DNA of 63,179 nt from Pseudomonadota bacterium. GTDB taxonomy: Bacteria > Pseudomonadota > Gammaproteobacteria > Steroidobacterales > Steroidobacteraceae. Made by a program: the position numbers and the translations under genes. The notes beneath the pieces are model-generated. The model saw nothing but the letters and a program-made list of their open reading frames with translations. It was not told where the DNA came from and did not search any database. Every line of letters starts with the position of its first letter. Position 1 is the stretch's first letter. The stretch spans positions 1 to 63,179 of the forward strand of contig JAJYLP010000008.1 of NCBI GenBank assembly GCA_021787615.1, given 5' to 3'. Shown here one piece after another: positions 25,299-37,282 of this stretch.

Positions 25299-25432
25299 GC
25301 GCCGCCTTTTTTGGCAATCAACCCACACGCGCATCACACCATCCGCAGACTGGGTGTTCCGCTGGCGGCCGCAGGCCCCCGGCGGGATGGCTGCGGAGAT
25401 GCGCGGAGGCTCAACCCAACGAGGAGTTTCTC

Positions 25433-26431
25433 ATGCCTGGCGTATCCATGCGGCAGATGCTGGAGGCGGGAGTCCATTTCGGACACCAAACCCGCTTCTG
25501 GAACCCGAAGATGGCCCCGTTCATCTTCGGCGAGCGCAACAGAATCCACATCATCAATCTCGAGAAGACCCAGCCGATGTACTCGCAGGCTGCGGCCTTC
25601 GTGAAGGGCGTGGCGGCCGATGGCGGTCGGGTGCTGTTCGTCGGCACCAAGCGCTCGGCGCGCGAGTCCATCCAGAAAGAGGCCGAGCGCTGCGCGCAGC
25701 CGTACGTCAACCAGCGCTGGCTCGGCGGCATGCTCACGAACTTCAAGACCATCCGCCAGTCCATCAAGCGTCTGGAGGAGATCACGGAGCTCTCGGGCTC
25801 GGGCGCGATCGAGAAGCGCGGCAAGAAAGAGGCGACGCAGCTGCGGCGCGAGCTGGAAAAGCTTGAGAGGAGCCTCGGCGGCATCAAGCACATGGAAGCG
25901 CTGCCGGATGCGCTGTTCGTCGTCGACGTGGGCCACGAGAAGCTCGCCATCGACGAGGCGCGCAAGCTCGGCATTCCGGTGGTGGCGGTGGTCGACACGA
26001 ACTGCTCGCCGGACGGGATCGACTACGTGATCCCGGGCAACGACGATGCGATGCGGGCCATCCAGCTCTACGCCGCCGGCATCGCCGATGCGGTGCTCGA
26101 GGGCAAGGAGTCGGTCCCGGCGGTGCTGGTCGGCGAGGACGAGTTCGTCGAGCTCGACGAGGCCGGCAATCCGCGCAAGAAGTCCGCGCGCGGTCCGCGC
26201 AAGGCCGCCGCCGCGGTGCGGGCCAGGAAGCCGGTCGCGCGGCGCCGTCTGCCGCCGGCCAAGGCGCCGCCACGCGTCGAGGGCACCGAGGAGGTCGCCA
26301 CGGAGGAGGAGGTGCTGGAGGCCGTGCCGGAAGTGGTCGCCTCGGGCGGCTCGGGGGCAAGCACGCCGGCCGCGGGCGCGCGCCGCAGCACGGGCGGCGC
26401 CACGCGCCGCAAGGGCCGGGGCGGGGAGTGA
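25433..26431 (+). CDS. rpsB: 30S ribosomal protein S2 with long C-terminal extension
   Basis: The first about 245 residues are a normal S2: [20 protein letters not shown], the coiled-coil arms around residues 100-150, [17 protein letters not shown], and [20 protein letters not shown]. The usual S2 ends soon after; here about 85 further residues follow: a basic Ala/Arg/Lys stretch, an acidic patch ([20 protein letters not shown]) and a Gly/Arg-rich end. The tail continues in frame with codon use like the rest, so it looks coded and not a read-through error. GAGGAG stands before the ATG. Similar low-complexity S2 tails occur in some proteobacteria; function unknown. Confidence 0.96.
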   Translation: MPGVSMRQMLEAGVHFGHQTRFWNPKMAPFIFGERNRIHIINLEKTQPMYSQAAAFVKGVAADGGRVLFVGTKRSARESIQKEAERCAQPYVNQRWLGGMLTNFKTIRQSIKRLEEITELSGSGAIEKRGKKEATQLRRELEKLERSLGGIKHMEALPDALFVVDVGHEKLAIDEARKLGIPVVAVVDTNCSPDGIDYVIPGNDDAMRAIQLYAAGIADAVLEGKESVPAVLVGEDEFVELDEAGNPRKKSARGPRKAAAAVRARKPVARRRLPPAKAPPRVEGTEEVATEEEVLEAVPEVVASGGSGASTPAAGARRSTGGATRRKGRGGE

Positions 26432-26535
26432 TCCCCCGCGTGCGGCCGCCGCGGCTGCGTTTGCGGTAAGGCTTCGGCGACGGAGAGCCGGGGCGGATGG
26501 AGCGTCCAGGGACGGGGCATTGAAGTGAGTGCGAG

Positions 26536-27414
<879 letters not shown>

Positions 27415-27491
27415 CCGGGGTCTGATCCGGCCTCGCCGTCCCCCGGCGCCGCGCGGGGCGGGCGGCTCCCGTAACGAGTGAAGGTTGGCGC

Positions 27492-28226
27492 ATGGCGAAT
27501 GAACAAGCGAAAGCGTCCCGCTACTCCCGGATCCTGGTGAAGCTCTCCGGCGAGGCGCTCATGGGCCAGGCCGACTACGGCATCGATCCGGCGGTGATCA
27601 AGCGCATCGCCGCTGAGCTCGAGGAGATCGCCGGCCTCGGGGTGCAGCTTGCGGTGGTCATCGGCGGCGGCAACATCTTCCGCGGCGCGGGCCTGGCGCG
27701 CGCCGGCATGGACCGCGTGACCGCCGATCACATGGGCATGCTTGCCACCGTGATGAACGCGCTCGCCATGCAGGATGCGCTCGAGAGCCGCGGCCTCTAT
27801 GCGCGCGTGATGTCGGCGATCCGCATCAACGAGGTGTGCGAGGACTACATCCGCCGCCGCGCCGTCCGCCACCTCGAGAAGGGCCGGGTGGTGATCTGCG
27901 CGGCGGGCACCGGCAATCCCTTCTTCACCACCGACACTGCCGCGGCGCTGCGCGCCATCGAGATCAATGCCGAGGTGCTGCTGAAGGCCACCAAGGTCGA
28001 CGGGGTGTACTCCGATGACCCGGTGCGCAATCCCGCCGCCCAGCGCTACCGGCGCCTGACCTTCGACCGGGTGCTCGCCGAGAAGCTGAACGTGATGGAC
28101 GCCACCGCCATCGTCATGTGCCGCGACAACCACTTGCCCTTGCAGGTGTTCAATCTCAACAATCCAGGGGATCTGACCCGCAGCGTCCGCGGCGACGAGG
28201 TGGGCACGATCGTGACCTGCGAGTGA
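27492..28226 (+). CDS. pyrH: UMP kinase
   Basis: Phosphorylates UMP to UDP (amino acid kinase fold, hexameric). The 244-aa product shows [68 protein letters not shown] and [13 protein letters not shown]. It lies between tsf and frr, the conserved order. Confidence 0.97.
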   Translation: MANEQAKASRYSRILVKLSGEALMGQADYGIDPAVIKRIAAELEEIAGLGVQLAVVIGGGNIFRGAGLARAGMDRVTADHMGMLATVMNALAMQDALESRGLYARVMSAIRINEVCEDYIRRRAVRHLEKGRVVICAAGTGNPFFTTDTAAALRAIEINAEVLLKATKVDGVYSDDPVRNPAAQRYRRLTFDRVLAEKLNVMDATAIVMCRDNHLPLQVFNLNNPGDLTRSVRGDEVGTIVTCE

Positions 28227-28250
28227 GCCGATCCGGCCCGGAGTGCGACC

Positions 28251-28808
28251 ATGATCGAAGACCTTAAGAAAGACGCGCGCGAGCGCATGGCCAAATGCGT
28301 GCAGAGCTTCCAGGCGGACATGAGGAAGCTGCGCACCGGGCGGGCGCACCCGAGCCTGATCGAGCATCTGAAGGTCGATTACTACGGCTCGGAGGTGCCG
28401 CTGCAGCAGGTGGCGAGCATCGCCGTGGAGGACGGGCGCACGCTGGTGATCTCCCCCTGGGAGAAGGCCGTGGTGCAGGCCATCGAGAAGGCGATCTTCA
28501 AGTCCGACCTGGGGCTGACGCCGATGACCGCCGGCACCGTGATCCGCATCCCCATGCCGCCGCTCACCGAGGAGCGGCGCCGCGAGATTACCAAGGTGCT
28601 CAAGGCCGATGCAGAGAATGCGCGCGTTGCGGTGCGCAACGTGCGCCGCGACGTGATGAACGACGTCAAGGAGATGCTCAAGGAGAAGCTGATCTCGCAG
28701 GATGATGAGCGCCGCGCGGAAGGGGACATCCAGAAGCTCACCGACAAGCACGTCGCCGAGATCGAGCAGCTCCTCTCGGCCAAGGAAAAGGAGGTCATGC
28801 AGGTCTGA
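28251..28808 (+). CDS. frr: Ribosome recycling factor
   Basis: Splits post-termination ribosomes with EF-G. The 185-aa product has the L-shaped RRF features: KMRTGRAHPSL-like KLRTGRAHPSLIEHLKVDYYG, the hinge with PLTEERRREITKVLK, then the long final helices ending LLSAKEKEVMQV. Its TGA stop shares its last base with the start codon of uppS at 28808. Confidence 0.97.
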   Translation: MIEDLKKDARERMAKCVQSFQADMRKLRTGRAHPSLIEHLKVDYYGSEVPLQQVASIAVEDGRTLVISPWEKAVVQAIEKAIFKSDLGLTPMTAGTVIRIPMPPLTEERRREITKVLKADAENARVAVRNVRRDVMNDVKEMLKEKLISQDDERRAEGDIQKLTDKHVAEIEQLLSAKEKEVMQV

Positions 28809-29602
28809 TGGCGCGCGACGTGTCCGACAACGCCGAGCCGCAATCGCTGCCGCGCCATATCGCCATCACCATGGACGGCAATGGCCGCTGGGCGGCTGCG
28901 CGCGGCCTTGCCCGCTCCGCCGGGCACAAGGCGGGGCTTGAGCCGGTGCGCCTGTGCGTGCGCGAGTGCTCGCGCCTGGGGATCGGGGCGCTCACGCTGT
29001 TCGCGTTCTCGAGCGAGAACTGGTCGCGGCCGGCCGAGGAGGTCGCGAGCCTGATGGGCCTGTTTCTCGAGACCATCGAGCGCGAGGTCAACGATCTGGA
29101 CCGCCAGGGCGTGCGGCTGCGCGTCATCGGCAACCGCCAGGCCCTCTCGGTGCGGCTGCAGGCGCAGATCGCCGCCGCCGAGCAGCGCACGGCGGGCAAC
29201 TCGGGACTGAACCTGCAGGTGGCGGTGAGCTACGGCGGACGCTGGGACATCGTGCAGGCGGCGCGCACGCTCGCGGCCGAGTGCGCGAGCGGGGCGCTCG
29301 CGGCGGCGGCCATCGATGAGGCGCGCTTTGGCTTGGCGCTCGAGCTCGGCGCGCTGCCCGATCCGGATCTGCTCATTCGCACCGGCGCCGAGCGGCGCAT
29401 CAGCAACTTCCTGCTGTGGAATCTCGCCTACGCGGAGCTTTATTTCAGCGAGCGGCTGTGGCCGGACTTCGATCAGGCGGAGCTCGAGCGCGCGCTCGAG
29501 TTCTTCGCCGGGCGCGAGCGGCGCTTCGGGCACACCGGCGGGCAGCGCGGTGCGGGGACCGCGGCCGGGCGCGCCGGCGCGGCGCTGAAAGCGGCGCCGT
29601 GA
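28808..29602 (+). CDS. uppS: Undecaprenyl diphosphate synthase (cis-prenyltransferase)
   Basis: Makes C55 undecaprenyl diphosphate, the lipid carrier of cell-wall synthesis. The 264-aa product has the catalytic [17 protein letters not shown] (Asp of MDGNGRW), [21 protein letters not shown] and [31 protein letters not shown] C-terminal signature (split here: [15 protein letters not shown]). The C-terminus has an Ala/Gly-rich extension. It overlaps frr at its start and cdsA at its end (GTGA). Confidence 0.96.
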   Translation: MARDVSDNAEPQSLPRHIAITMDGNGRWAAARGLARSAGHKAGLEPVRLCVRECSRLGIGALTLFAFSSENWSRPAEEVASLMGLFLETIEREVNDLDRQGVRLRVIGNRQALSVRLQAQIAAAEQRTAGNSGLNLQVAVSYGGRWDIVQAARTLAAECASGALAAAAIDEARFGLALELGALPDPDLLIRTGAERRISNFLLWNLAYAELYFSERLWPDFDQAELERALEFFAGRERRFGHTGGQRGAGTAAGRAGAALKAAP

Positions 29603-30411
29603 GCGACTCGCTGCGCAAGCGCGTCATCACTGCCGCCGCTCTCATCGCGCTGCTGCTCGTGGTGCTGTTCGCGCTGCCCGGGAGCGCCACCCTCGCGCTC
29701 ATCACCCTGTTGGTGTTGCTCGGGGCCTGGGAGTGGTCGGCGTTCCTGAAGAGCGGCCGGCGCTGGGTCCGCACGGCCTATGTGCTGGCGATCGGCGCCT
29801 GCCTGGCGCTCGCCTGGCGCCTCACCGCCACGCGCGAGGGCCTGCAGCTTCTGCTCGGCGCGGCCGCGCTCTGGTGGGTGGTCGCGCTCGGGTGGATCGT
29901 GCTCGCCCCGCAGCGGGTGTGCGCCGCCTCAGCGGCGCTCGCCGGCCTGTGCGCCCTGGTGCCGGCGTGGCTGGCGCTTGCGCGATTGCGTCTGGCGGGC
30001 TTGCGCGGCGCCGAGTGGGTGCTGTTTTGCCTGCTGCTGGTGTGGATGGCCGATATCGGGGCGTACTTCGCCGGGCGGCGCTTCGGCCGGCGGCGGCTGG
30101 CCCCGGCGGTCTCCCCGGGCAAGACCTGGGAAGGGGTGCTCGGGGGGACGGCGGCGTGCATTCCGGTGGCGGTCGCGGGCAGTTTCTGGTTCAGTGTGCC
30201 CCCTGGATGGTTTCTGGTGCTGTGCCTGGGGGCGGTGGCGGCGTCCATCGTCGGGGATCTGACCGAGAGTCTGCTCAAGCGCTACGCGGGGGTGAAGGAC
30301 AGCGGTACGCTCTTCCCCGGGCACGGCGGGGTCATGGACCGTATCGACAGCCTGACGGGGGCCGCCCCGGTGCTGCTGCTCGGTCTCACATTTCTGGGAG
30401 TCCTGCCATGA
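29599..30411 (+). CDS. cdsA: Phosphatidate cytidylyltransferase
   Basis: Multi-spanning inner-membrane enzyme that makes CDP-diacylglycerol. The 270-aa product has about seven hydrophobic segments and the family signature near the C-terminus, covering [32 protein letters not shown] and [20 protein letters not shown]. The GTG at 29599 overlaps the uppS stop and gives a normal N-terminus ([19 protein letters not shown]); the longer open frame upstream is the shadow of uppS. Its stop overlaps the dxr ATG. Confidence 0.95.
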   Translation: MSDSLRKRVITAAALIALLLVVLFALPGSATLALITLLVLLGAWEWSAFLKSGRRWVRTAYVLAIGACLALAWRLTATREGLQLLLGAAALWWVVALGWIVLAPQRVCAASAALAGLCALVPAWLALARLRLAGLRGAEWVLFCLLLVWMADIGAYFAGRRFGRRRLAPAVSPGKTWEGVLGGTAACIPVAVAGSFWFSVPPGWFLVLCLGAVAASIVGDLTESLLKRYAGVKDSGTLFPGHGGVMDRIDSLTGAAPVLLLGLTFLGVLP

Positions 30412-31625
30412 TCGGCGTGGTCGTTCTCGGTTCCACCGGCTCGATCGGCGAGAGCACCCTCGATGTGCTCGCGCGCCACCCCGAACGCTTCCGCCTGGTC
30501 GGGCTCGGCGCGCACACGAATGTCGAGAAGCTCGCCGCGCAGATCCTCAGCCACCGGCCCGCCTACGCCGCGCTCGCCGATCCGGCCGCCGCGCGCGCGC
30601 TGCAGGAGCGCCTCGGCGATCGCGCGAGCGGGACCCGCCTGCTCTCGGGGCCCGAGTCGCTCGAGCAGCTCGCCACCCTCGCGGAGGCCGAGTGCGTGAT
30701 GGCGGCGATCGTCGGGGCGGCGGGTCTGCCCTCGACGCTCTCGGCCGCGCGCGCCGGCAAGCGACTGCTGCTCGCGAACAAGGAGTCGCTGGTCATGTCG
30801 GGCCCGCTGCTGATGCAGGCGGTGCGCGAGGGCGGTGCGACGCTGCTGCCCATCGACAGCGAGCACAATGCGATTTTCCAGTGCCTGCCGCACGGCGCGA
30901 GCGCCGGCAGCACGCCCCCGGGCGTGCGGCGCGTGCTGCTGACCGCCTCGGGCGGGCCGTTTCGCGACTGGAGCATCGAGGCGATCGGCGCGGCGAGCCC
31001 GGAGGCGGCCGTGGCCCATCCCAACTGGGTGATGGGGCGCAAGATCTCAGTCGATTCCGCCACGCTCATGAACAAGGGGCTGGAGCTGATCGAGGCGTGC
31101 TTCCTGTTCGGCCTGCCGCCGGAGCGGGTCGATATCGTCATTCACCCGCAGAGCATCATCCACTCGCTGGTCGAGTACATCGACGGGTCGCTCCTGGCGC
31201 AGCTCGGCTCGCCCGATATGCGCACGCCCATCGCCTACGCGCTCGCCTGGCCCGAGCGCATGGCCTCGGGCGTGGCGTTTCTCGATCTGGTGCGCACGGC
31301 GCGACTGGACTTCCGCGCGCCGGATCCCGAGCGCTTCCCGTGCCTGGCGATCGCGCAGGCGGCCGCGCGCGCCGGCGGACTCGCGCCGGTGATCTTGAAC
31401 GCGGCGAACGAAATCGCCGTGCACGCCTTCCTCGAGCGGCGGTTGAACTTTCCCGGGATCGCCTCGGTCATTGAGGAGGTGATCACACGCTCTAGCGCGG
31501 GGCCCATCGGCGGGCTGGACGATGTCATGGCCGCCGACGCCGAGGGGCGGAGGCTTGCGCGCGAGCGCATCGAGGCGCGCGCTCGCGCTGGCGCACCCAT
31601 CGCTGTGGGAGGCGCAGGCGCATGA
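30408..31625 (+). CDS. dxr: 1-deoxy-D-xylulose 5-phosphate reductoisomerase
   Basis: Second enzyme of the MEP isoprenoid pathway (IspC), NADPH-dependent. The 405-aa product has the Rossmann start [32 protein letters not shown], the metal/substrate motif [54 protein letters not shown] and the C-terminal [15 protein letters not shown] at 30408 overlaps the cdsA stop; its own stop overlaps the rseP ATG. ispD and ispF of the same pathway lie about 19 kb downstream in this window. Confidence 0.96.
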   Translation: MIGVVVLGSTGSIGESTLDVLARHPERFRLVGLGAHTNVEKLAAQILSHRPAYAALADPAAARALQERLGDRASGTRLLSGPESLEQLATLAEAECVMAAIVGAAGLPSTLSAARAGKRLLLANKESLVMSGPLLMQAVREGGATLLPIDSEHNAIFQCLPHGASAGSTPPGVRRVLLTASGGPFRDWSIEAIGAASPEAAVAHPNWVMGRKISVDSATLMNKGLELIEACFLFGLPPERVDIVIHPQSIIHSLVEYIDGSLLAQLGSPDMRTPIAYALAWPERMASGVAFLDLVRTARLDFRAPDPERFPCLAIAQAAARAGGLAPVILNAANEIAVHAFLERRLNFPGIASVIEEVITRSSAGPIGGLDDVMAADAEGRRLARERIEARARAGAPIAVGGAGA

Positions 31626-32992
31626 CGGTGCTGTGGTATCTCCTGTGGTTCGCCGTCGCCGTGAGTCTGCTCGTGACGGTGCACGAGTTCGGCCACTTCT
31701 GGGTGGCGCGCCGGCTCGGCCTGAAGGTGCTGCGCTTCTCGGTCGGCTTCGGCAAGCCGCTCGTGCACTGGCGCGGGCGCGACGGCGTCGAGTACTGGAT
31801 CTGCCCGATCCCGCTCGGCGGCTACGTCAAGATGCTCGATGAGCGCGAGGGTCCGGTTGCGCCCGAGGAGCTGCCGCGCTCGTTCATGCGCCAGCATCCG
31901 CTCAAGCGCGTGCTGGTGCTGCTCGCCGGCCCCGGGTTCAATTTCCTCTTCGCGGTGCTGGTGCTCGCCGGGATGCTCTGGGCGAGCGGCCTGACGCGTT
32001 GGCTGCCGGTGGTCGGTGATGTGGGCGCAGGCTCCATCGCCGCGAACGCCGGGGTACGCTCCGGGGACCGGGTCATCGCCGTGAACGGCGCGCCGGTGGA
32101 CAGCCAGAGCCAGGTGCGCATGCGCCTGCTCGAGGTCATGAGCGGCAGCGGCAACGCCCGGCTCACCGTGCGCGCCGGCAATGGCGCCCCCCGCGTGCTC
32201 GATCTCGACGTGCGCGATCCGGCGCTGCGGCGGCGCCTGACGGGGCCGGCAGGCCCCATGGCCGGTCTCGGCATGCATTTCTGGGCGCCGAGCATCCCGG
32301 CGGTGCTCGGGCGCGTGCTGCCCGACGGGCCGGCGGAGCGCGCGGGGCTGCGCGCCGGCGATACCATCGTGGCCGTCGACGGCCGGCCGATGAAGGATTT
32401 CGAGGACGTGGTGCGGGCGATCAGCCCCAACCCCGGCAAGACGCTTGCGATCACCTACCGGCGCGGCTCGACCGAGCGCACCGTCGAGGTGAGGGTCGCG
32501 AGCGTGACGGTGCAGGGTCGGCGCATCGGGCGCATCGAGGCCGAGCAGCCCCTCACCATCCATTACCCCAAGAGCCTGGTGCGCCACGTACCGCTCGGCC
32601 CGATCGCGGCGCTCACCGAGGCGGCGCACCGGATCGGGTCGCTGACGCTGCTGCAGGTGCGGCTGCTGTGGCGTATGGTGCTCGGGCGGGTGTCGATCAA
32701 GAATCTCGGCGGGCCGCTCACGATCGCCCAGGAGGCCGGCCAGTCCGCCAGCGCCGGCGCCGGCTCGTTCCTCGACTTTCTCGTGCTGATTTCGCTCGAG
32801 ATCGGTTTTCTCAATCTGCTGCCGATTCCGATTCTCGACGGCGGGCAGGTCGTGTTTCAGCTGGTCGAATGGGTCAAGGGGGCGCCGCTTTCCGAGCGGG
32901 CGCAAATCGTGGGTCAGCAGGTCGGTATCGCGCTGCTGATCCTCCTGATGGGGGTGGCGTTGTTCAATGACATCGCCCGCCAGTTCAGCTGA
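31622..32992 (+). CDS. rseP: Site-2 intramembrane zinc metalloprotease RseP
   Basis: Cleaves the anti-sigma-E factor and signal peptide remnants inside the inner membrane. The 456-aa product has the zinc-binding HEFGH (about residues 21-25) in the first membrane segment, two tandem PDZ domains (about 120-310, including [21 protein letters not shown] [20 protein letters not shown]), and the C-terminal [20 protein letters not shown] with the third zinc ligand. Sits between dxr and bamA, the standard order. Confidence 0.96.
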   Translation: MTVLWYLLWFAVAVSLLVTVHEFGHFWVARRLGLKVLRFSVGFGKPLVHWRGRDGVEYWICPIPLGGYVKMLDEREGPVAPEELPRSFMRQHPLKRVLVLLAGPGFNFLFAVLVLAGMLWASGLTRWLPVVGDVGAGSIAANAGVRSGDRVIAVNGAPVDSQSQVRMRLLEVMSGSGNARLTVRAGNGAPRVLDLDVRDPALRRRLTGPAGPMAGLGMHFWAPSIPAVLGRVLPDGPAERAGLRAGDTIVAVDGRPMKDFEDVVRAISPNPGKTLAITYRRGSTERTVEVRVASVTVQGRRIGRIEAEQPLTIHYPKSLVRHVPLGPIAALTEAAHRIGSLTLLQVRLLWRMVLGRVSIKNLGGPLTIAQEAGQSASAGAGSFLDFLVLISLEIGFLNLLPIPILDGGQVVFQLVEWVKGAPLSERAQIVGQQVGIALLILLMGVALFNDIARQFS

Positions 32993-33146
32993 CTGCTGCA
33001 GACATTAAAGTCGGACCGCAGCCTGTGGCCAAGGTCCGCTCGTCTCCGCGCGGCGCTGCCGAGCGGGGCACCGGGGGTACATACGTGATTGATGCAAGCG
33101 ATTGGGGCCAAATGTTTCGCGACGTGACAGATCGGATGGTTGCCGT

Positions 33147-35585
33147 ATGAAGACGAGGCGTATCGCACTCGCCGCAGTCGCGCTCGCCGTACATTCGGCG
33201 ATCGCACTGGCGCAAGGCGCCCCTTCGCGGGGCGCGGCGGATTTCACCGTCGGCAACATCAAGGTGGAGGGACTGCAGCGCATCTCCGAGGGCACGGTCT
33301 TTAACTATCTGCCGGTGAACATCGGCGATACGCTCGACCCGCGCAAGGTGCGCCAGGCGATCCGCGCGCTCTACGCCACCGGGTTCTTCCGCGACGTGGA
33401 GATGCGCCGCCAGGGCAGCACCCTGATCGTGGTGGTCTCCGAGCGGCCCTCGATCGAGAGCTTCACGATCAAGGGCAACAAGGCGATCAAGACCAAGCAG
33501 CTGATGAAGTCGCTGCGCAACGTCGGGCTCGCCGCGGGCAAGATCTTCGACCGCTCGGTGCTGCAGCAGGTCACCGAGTACCTCACCGACATGTACTACG
33601 GGCGCGGCAAGTACGGCGTACGCATCAACACCAAGGTCATCCCTGACACCGACAACCGGGTGAAGATCGCCATCAACATCAACGAGGGCTCGCGCGCGGT
33701 CATCCGCTCGATCAACATCGTCGGCGCCACGCATTTCCCGCAGGGTCAGATTCTCAAGCACTTTCACCTGAAGACGCCGGACTGGCTGTCCTGGTACCGC
33801 CAGGACGACCGCTACTCGCGCTCGACGCTCAAGGGCGATCTTGAGCGTCTGCGCGATTTCTACATGGACCGCGGCTACGCCAACTTCTCGATCCGCTCCA
33901 CGCAGGTGCAGATCAGCCCCGACAAGAAGAACATGTACGTCACGGTCGCCATCCGCCAGGGCGGGGTGTTCCGCATCTCCAAGGTCAAGCTCGCCGGCAC
34001 GTTCGTGGTGCCGAAGTCGCAGCTCGAGCAGCTGGTGGTGGTCAAGCCCGGCCAGGTGTTCGACCGCGAGCGCATCACGAGCACGCAGAAGCTCATCCAG
34101 GACCGCCTCGGGGAGTACGGCTACGCGTTCGCCAAGGTCGATCCGGTGCCGACGCCGAACGCCAAGACCCACCAGGTCTCCCTCACCTTCTTCGTCGATC
34201 CGGGCGATCGGGTGTACGTGCGCAAGATCACCTTCTCCGGCGAGACCTCGATCAACGATGTGGTGCTCAGGCGCGAGCTGTATCAGCTCGAGGGCGGCTG
34301 GCTCTCGAACCTCGCGCTCGAGCGCTCGAAGTTCTTCCTGCAGCGCCTGCCTTACGTGAAGAAGGTGAGCTACAGCACCCACCGGGTGCCGGGCTCGCCG
34401 GATCAGGTCGACGTCGATTACAAGATCAAGCAGGGCCCGGCCGCGCAGCTCTCGGGCGGCATCGGCTACTCGGCGATGTACAAGCTGATGCTGAATGCGA
34501 ATTTCGCCGATGCGGATTTCCTCGGCACCGGCAACCGCCTGGCGATCAACCTGCAGGGCGGGGCGTTCGACAAGCTCTACAGCATCAGCTACACCAACCC
34601 GTTCATCACCCAGAACGGGGTGTCGCAGACGCTCTCGGTGAGCTACAACGACGCCACGCAGTTCGTCTCGTCCTCGTCCAACTTCTCCTCCAAGACCGTC
34701 ACCGCAGGCCCCGAGTGGTCCTATCCGATCACCGAGTTCCAGTACCTCTCCTTCGGGGCGGCGTTCGAGGATGCGCAGCTGCTCACCAGCTCCATCGGCA
34801 GCGCCGAGCAGGCACAGCAGTGGGTGCAGCAGAACGGCAACTCCTACAGCCGCCTGGTGCACGAGGACTACAGCAACAACGACTTCGTGTTCTATGGCAC
34901 GAACTATCATGACGTGCAGCTGCTGCTCGGCTGGCAGATCGATGACCGCAACCGCACGCTGTTCGCTGACCGCGGCATGCGCGCGGCGCTCAACTTCAGC
35001 GCCACCATTCCCGGCAGCAGCACCGTCGAGTACTACGTCGGCAGCGCGCTCTATCAGCTGTACGTGCCCGTGTGGCGCAATTTCCTGACACTGTCGTTCC
35101 ACGAGCGCGCCGATTACGGCAACGGCTTCGGCGGCACCACGGGGCTGCCGCCGTATCGGCTATTCTTCGGCGGCGGACCGGATTCGGTGCGCGGCTTTCG
35201 CGAGAGCTGGCTCGGGCCGCGCGATCAGTTCGGCAACCCCTACGGCGGCAATTTCGATATCATCAGCCAGAACGAGCTGCTGCTGCCGATGCCGGCCAAG
35301 TGGCGCCAGACCGCCCGGGTGAGCCTGTTCTTCGATGTCGGGAACGTGTTCTACACCGGCAACCGGATTAAGTTCTTCGAGCCCGATGGGATCACGCCGG
35401 TGACCTACCACCTGAACGGCTGGAGCTCCCTCAGGCGCTCGGTGGGCCTCGCCGTGGAGTGGCTCTCGCCCATGGGGCTCTTCCGCTTCAGCTACGGCGT
35501 GCCGCTGAACGCCCGGCGCGGCACAATCGATACCTGGGGGGATCAGACCAGCGGCTTCCAGTTCACGGTCGGCCAGGCTTTCTAG
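33147..35585 (+). CDS. bamA: Outer membrane protein assembly factor BamA
   Basis: Core of the BAM complex, which inserts beta-barrels into the outer membrane. The 812-aa product has a signal peptide (basic start then ALAAVALAVHSAIALAQ), five POTRA domains (about 30-430: FTVGNIKVEGLQRISEGTVF, ESFTIKGNKAIK, etc.) and a C-terminal 16-strand barrel with the lid-lock motif VRGFRES in loop 6, ending QFTVGQAF with the terminal Phe recognised by BAM. ATG at 33147 is chosen because it gives the signal peptide; the open frame begins 45 bp earlier. Confidence 0.97.
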   Translation: MKTRRIALAAVALAVHSAIALAQGAPSRGAADFTVGNIKVEGLQRISEGTVFNYLPVNIGDTLDPRKVRQAIRALYATGFFRDVEMRRQGSTLIVVVSERPSIESFTIKGNKAIKTKQLMKSLRNVGLAAGKIFDRSVLQQVTEYLTDMYYGRGKYGVRINTKVIPDTDNRVKIAININEGSRAVIRSINIVGATHFPQGQILKHFHLKTPDWLSWYRQDDRYSRSTLKGDLERLRDFYMDRGYANFSIRSTQVQISPDKKNMYVTVAIRQGGVFRISKVKLAGTFVVPKSQLEQLVVVKPGQVFDRERITSTQKLIQDRLGEYGYAFAKVDPVPTPNAKTHQVSLTFFVDPGDRVYVRKITFSGETSINDVVLRRELYQLEGGWLSNLALERSKFFLQRLPYVKKVSYSTHRVPGSPDQVDVDYKIKQGPAAQLSGGIGYSAMYKLMLNANFADADFLGTGNRLAINLQGGAFDKLYSISYTNPFITQNGVSQTLSVSYNDATQFVSSSSNFSSKTVTAGPEWSYPITEFQYLSFGAAFEDAQLLTSSIGSAEQAQQWVQQNGNSYSRLVHEDYSNNDFVFYGTNYHDVQLLLGWQIDDRNRTLFADRGMRAALNFSATIPGSSTVEYYVGSALYQLYVPVWRNFLTLSFHERADYGNGFGGTTGLPPYRLFFGGGPDSVRGFRESWLGPRDQFGNPYGGNFDIISQNELLLPMPAKWRQTARVSLFFDVGNVFYTGNRIKFFEPDGITPVTYHLNGWSSLRRSVGLAVEWLSPMGLFRFSYGVPLNARRGTIDTWGDQTSGFQFTVGQAF

Positions 35586-35689
35586 CGGCGCGGGCATGCG
35601 CGCGCCGGTGGTGGTAAGATCGACCGCTTAGCCGCCCCCGCTGTGGGGCGGACGTGCATTACACATAGCCATTTTTGAGGTGGGTTTCC

Positions 35690-36229
35690 GTGAAGCGCTT
35701 GAGAAGCCAATCATTCGTCTGGATGTTCGCCGCCGGCTTGCTGGTGACCGGGCTGGCCGCCGCGAGCGCCCAAGCTGCGGCACTGAAGATCGGTGTGGTC
35801 GATTACGGGGTGCTGGTGCAGTCCTCCCCGCAGTACAAGGCCGCCATCGCCTCGCTGCGCGCGGAATTCCTGCCCCAGCAGAAGAAGCTGCAGGCCGAGG
35901 CGAAGATCCTGCAGACCAAGCAGCAGACCCTGCAGCGTAATCAGGCGACCATGACCCAGGACCAGGTCGCCCAGGCCGAGCTCGACCTGCGCGAGAAGGT
36001 GGAGACCTTCCGCACCGAGTCGGCCAAGATCCAGCAGGCGCTGAACACCAGCCGCAGCGAGCTGTTCACCAAGGTGCAGAAGTCGATCGCGCTCGTGGTG
36101 CAGCACTATGCCAAGCAGCACGGCTACACCCTCGTGATGATGAACGACGGGGTGATGTATGCCGATCCGGCGCTCGACCTCACCCCGGCGATCCTGAGGA
36201 TCCTGCAGGCGACGCCGGCCGGGAAATAA
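35690..36229 (+). CDS. skp: Periplasmic chaperone Skp (OmpH family)
   Basis: Trimeric jellyfish-shaped chaperone that holds unfolded outer-membrane proteins for BamA. The 179-aa product has a signal peptide ending ASAQA-A, the N-terminal strand LKIGVVDYGVLVQSSPQYK, long charged helices (about 60-140) forming the tentacles, and the C-terminal strand part YTLVMMNDGVMYADPALDLT. GTG at 35690 is preferred over the TTG at 35675 because GAGGTG lies just before it. It sits between bamA and lpxD, as usual. Confidence 0.93.
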   Translation: MKRLRSQSFVWMFAAGLLVTGLAAASAQAAALKIGVVDYGVLVQSSPQYKAAIASLRAEFLPQQKKLQAEAKILQTKQQTLQRNQATMTQDQVAQAELDLREKVETFRTESAKIQQALNTSRSELFTKVQKSIALVVQHYAKQHGYTLVMMNDGVMYADPALDLTPAILRILQATPAGK

Positions 36230-36241
36230 CCTCCGGTTCCC

Positions 36242-37282
36242 ATGAGCGTCTCGATCGGGGAGCTCGCGGTTCGCTTCGGCTGTGAGCTCAGGGGCGATCC
36301 GGGCGCCCAGGTCGAGCGGGTGGCGAGTCTGGCTTGCGCCGATGAGCAGTCGGTGGCCTTCGTCGCCAACCCCCGCTATCGCGCGCAGCTCGCGGGCACG
36401 CGGGCGGCGGTGGTCGTCCTCGATGAGGCGAGCGCCGCCGCCTGCCCGGTCGCTGCGCTCGTCTGCGCCAATCCCCATGCCACCTTCGCACGCATCGCGG
36501 CGGTGCTGCACCCGGCGCCCGCCGGCTCCCCGGGGGTGCACCCCTCGGCGGTCGTGGCGAGCGGGGCGCGCGTCCATCCGAGCGCCCATGTGGGGGCGCT
36601 GTGCGTGATCGGCTCCGGGGCCGTGGTCGGCGAGCGCGCCTACATCGGCCCGCAGAGCCTGCTCGATGAGGGGGTGCGCGTCGGGGATGACGTGCGCCTG
36701 GTGTCGCGGGTGACGCTCTGCCGGGGCGTCGTGATCGGGGATCGCTCGATCGTGCAGCCGGGCGCGGTCATCGGCGGTGACGGCTTCGGCTTCGCGCAGG
36801 ACGACGGCCGGTGGCTGAAAGTGCCGCAGACCGGCGGCGTGCGCATCGGGGCGGACGTGGAGATCGGCGCCAACACCACCATCGACCGCGGCGCCATCGA
36901 GGACACGGTGATCGAGGAGGGCGCCAAGCTCGATAACCTGATTCAGATCGGACACAACGTGCGCATCGGCGCACACACCGCGCTCGCGGCGTGCGTCGGG
37001 GTGGCCGGCAGCACCAGCATCGGCTCGCACTGCATGATCGGCGGGCAAGCCGGCATCGGCGGTCACCTAACGATCTGCGACGGCGTGATGATCACCGGCT
37101 GCACCATGGTCACCCATTCGATTACACGAGCGGGCGTATACTCCGGCGGCATTCCGCTCGAGGAGGCGCACCTCTGGCGCCGCCTGGTCGGGCGCTTCAA
37201 GCGCCTCGAATCGCTCGCCACCCGCTTGAAGCGGCTCGAGCGCGGCGTCGCTGCGGCGGATCTGGAAGAGGACGATGACTGA
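36242..37282 (+). CDS. lpxD: UDP-3-O-(3-hydroxyacyl)glucosamine N-acyltransferase
   Basis: Third step of lipid A synthesis. The 346-aa product has the N-terminal uridine-binding domain ([31 protein letters not shown]), then a left-handed beta-helix of hexapeptide repeats with the catalytic-His region [19 protein letters not shown] and [14 protein letters not shown], and a C-terminal helix. The last codons overlap the fabZ start by 8 bp. Confidence 0.96.
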   Translation: MSVSIGELAVRFGCELRGDPGAQVERVASLACADEQSVAFVANPRYRAQLAGTRAAVVVLDEASAAACPVAALVCANPHATFARIAAVLHPAPAGSPGVHPSAVVASGARVHPSAHVGALCVIGSGAVVGERAYIGPQSLLDEGVRVGDDVRLVSRVTLCRGVVIGDRSIVQPGAVIGGDGFGFAQDDGRWLKVPQTGGVRIGADVEIGANTTIDRGAIEDTVIEEGAKLDNLIQIGHNVRIGAHTALAACVGVAGSTSIGSHCMIGGQAGIGGHLTICDGVMITGCTMVTHSITRAGVYSGGIPLEEAHLWRRLVGRFKRLESLATRLKRLERGVAAADLEEDDD

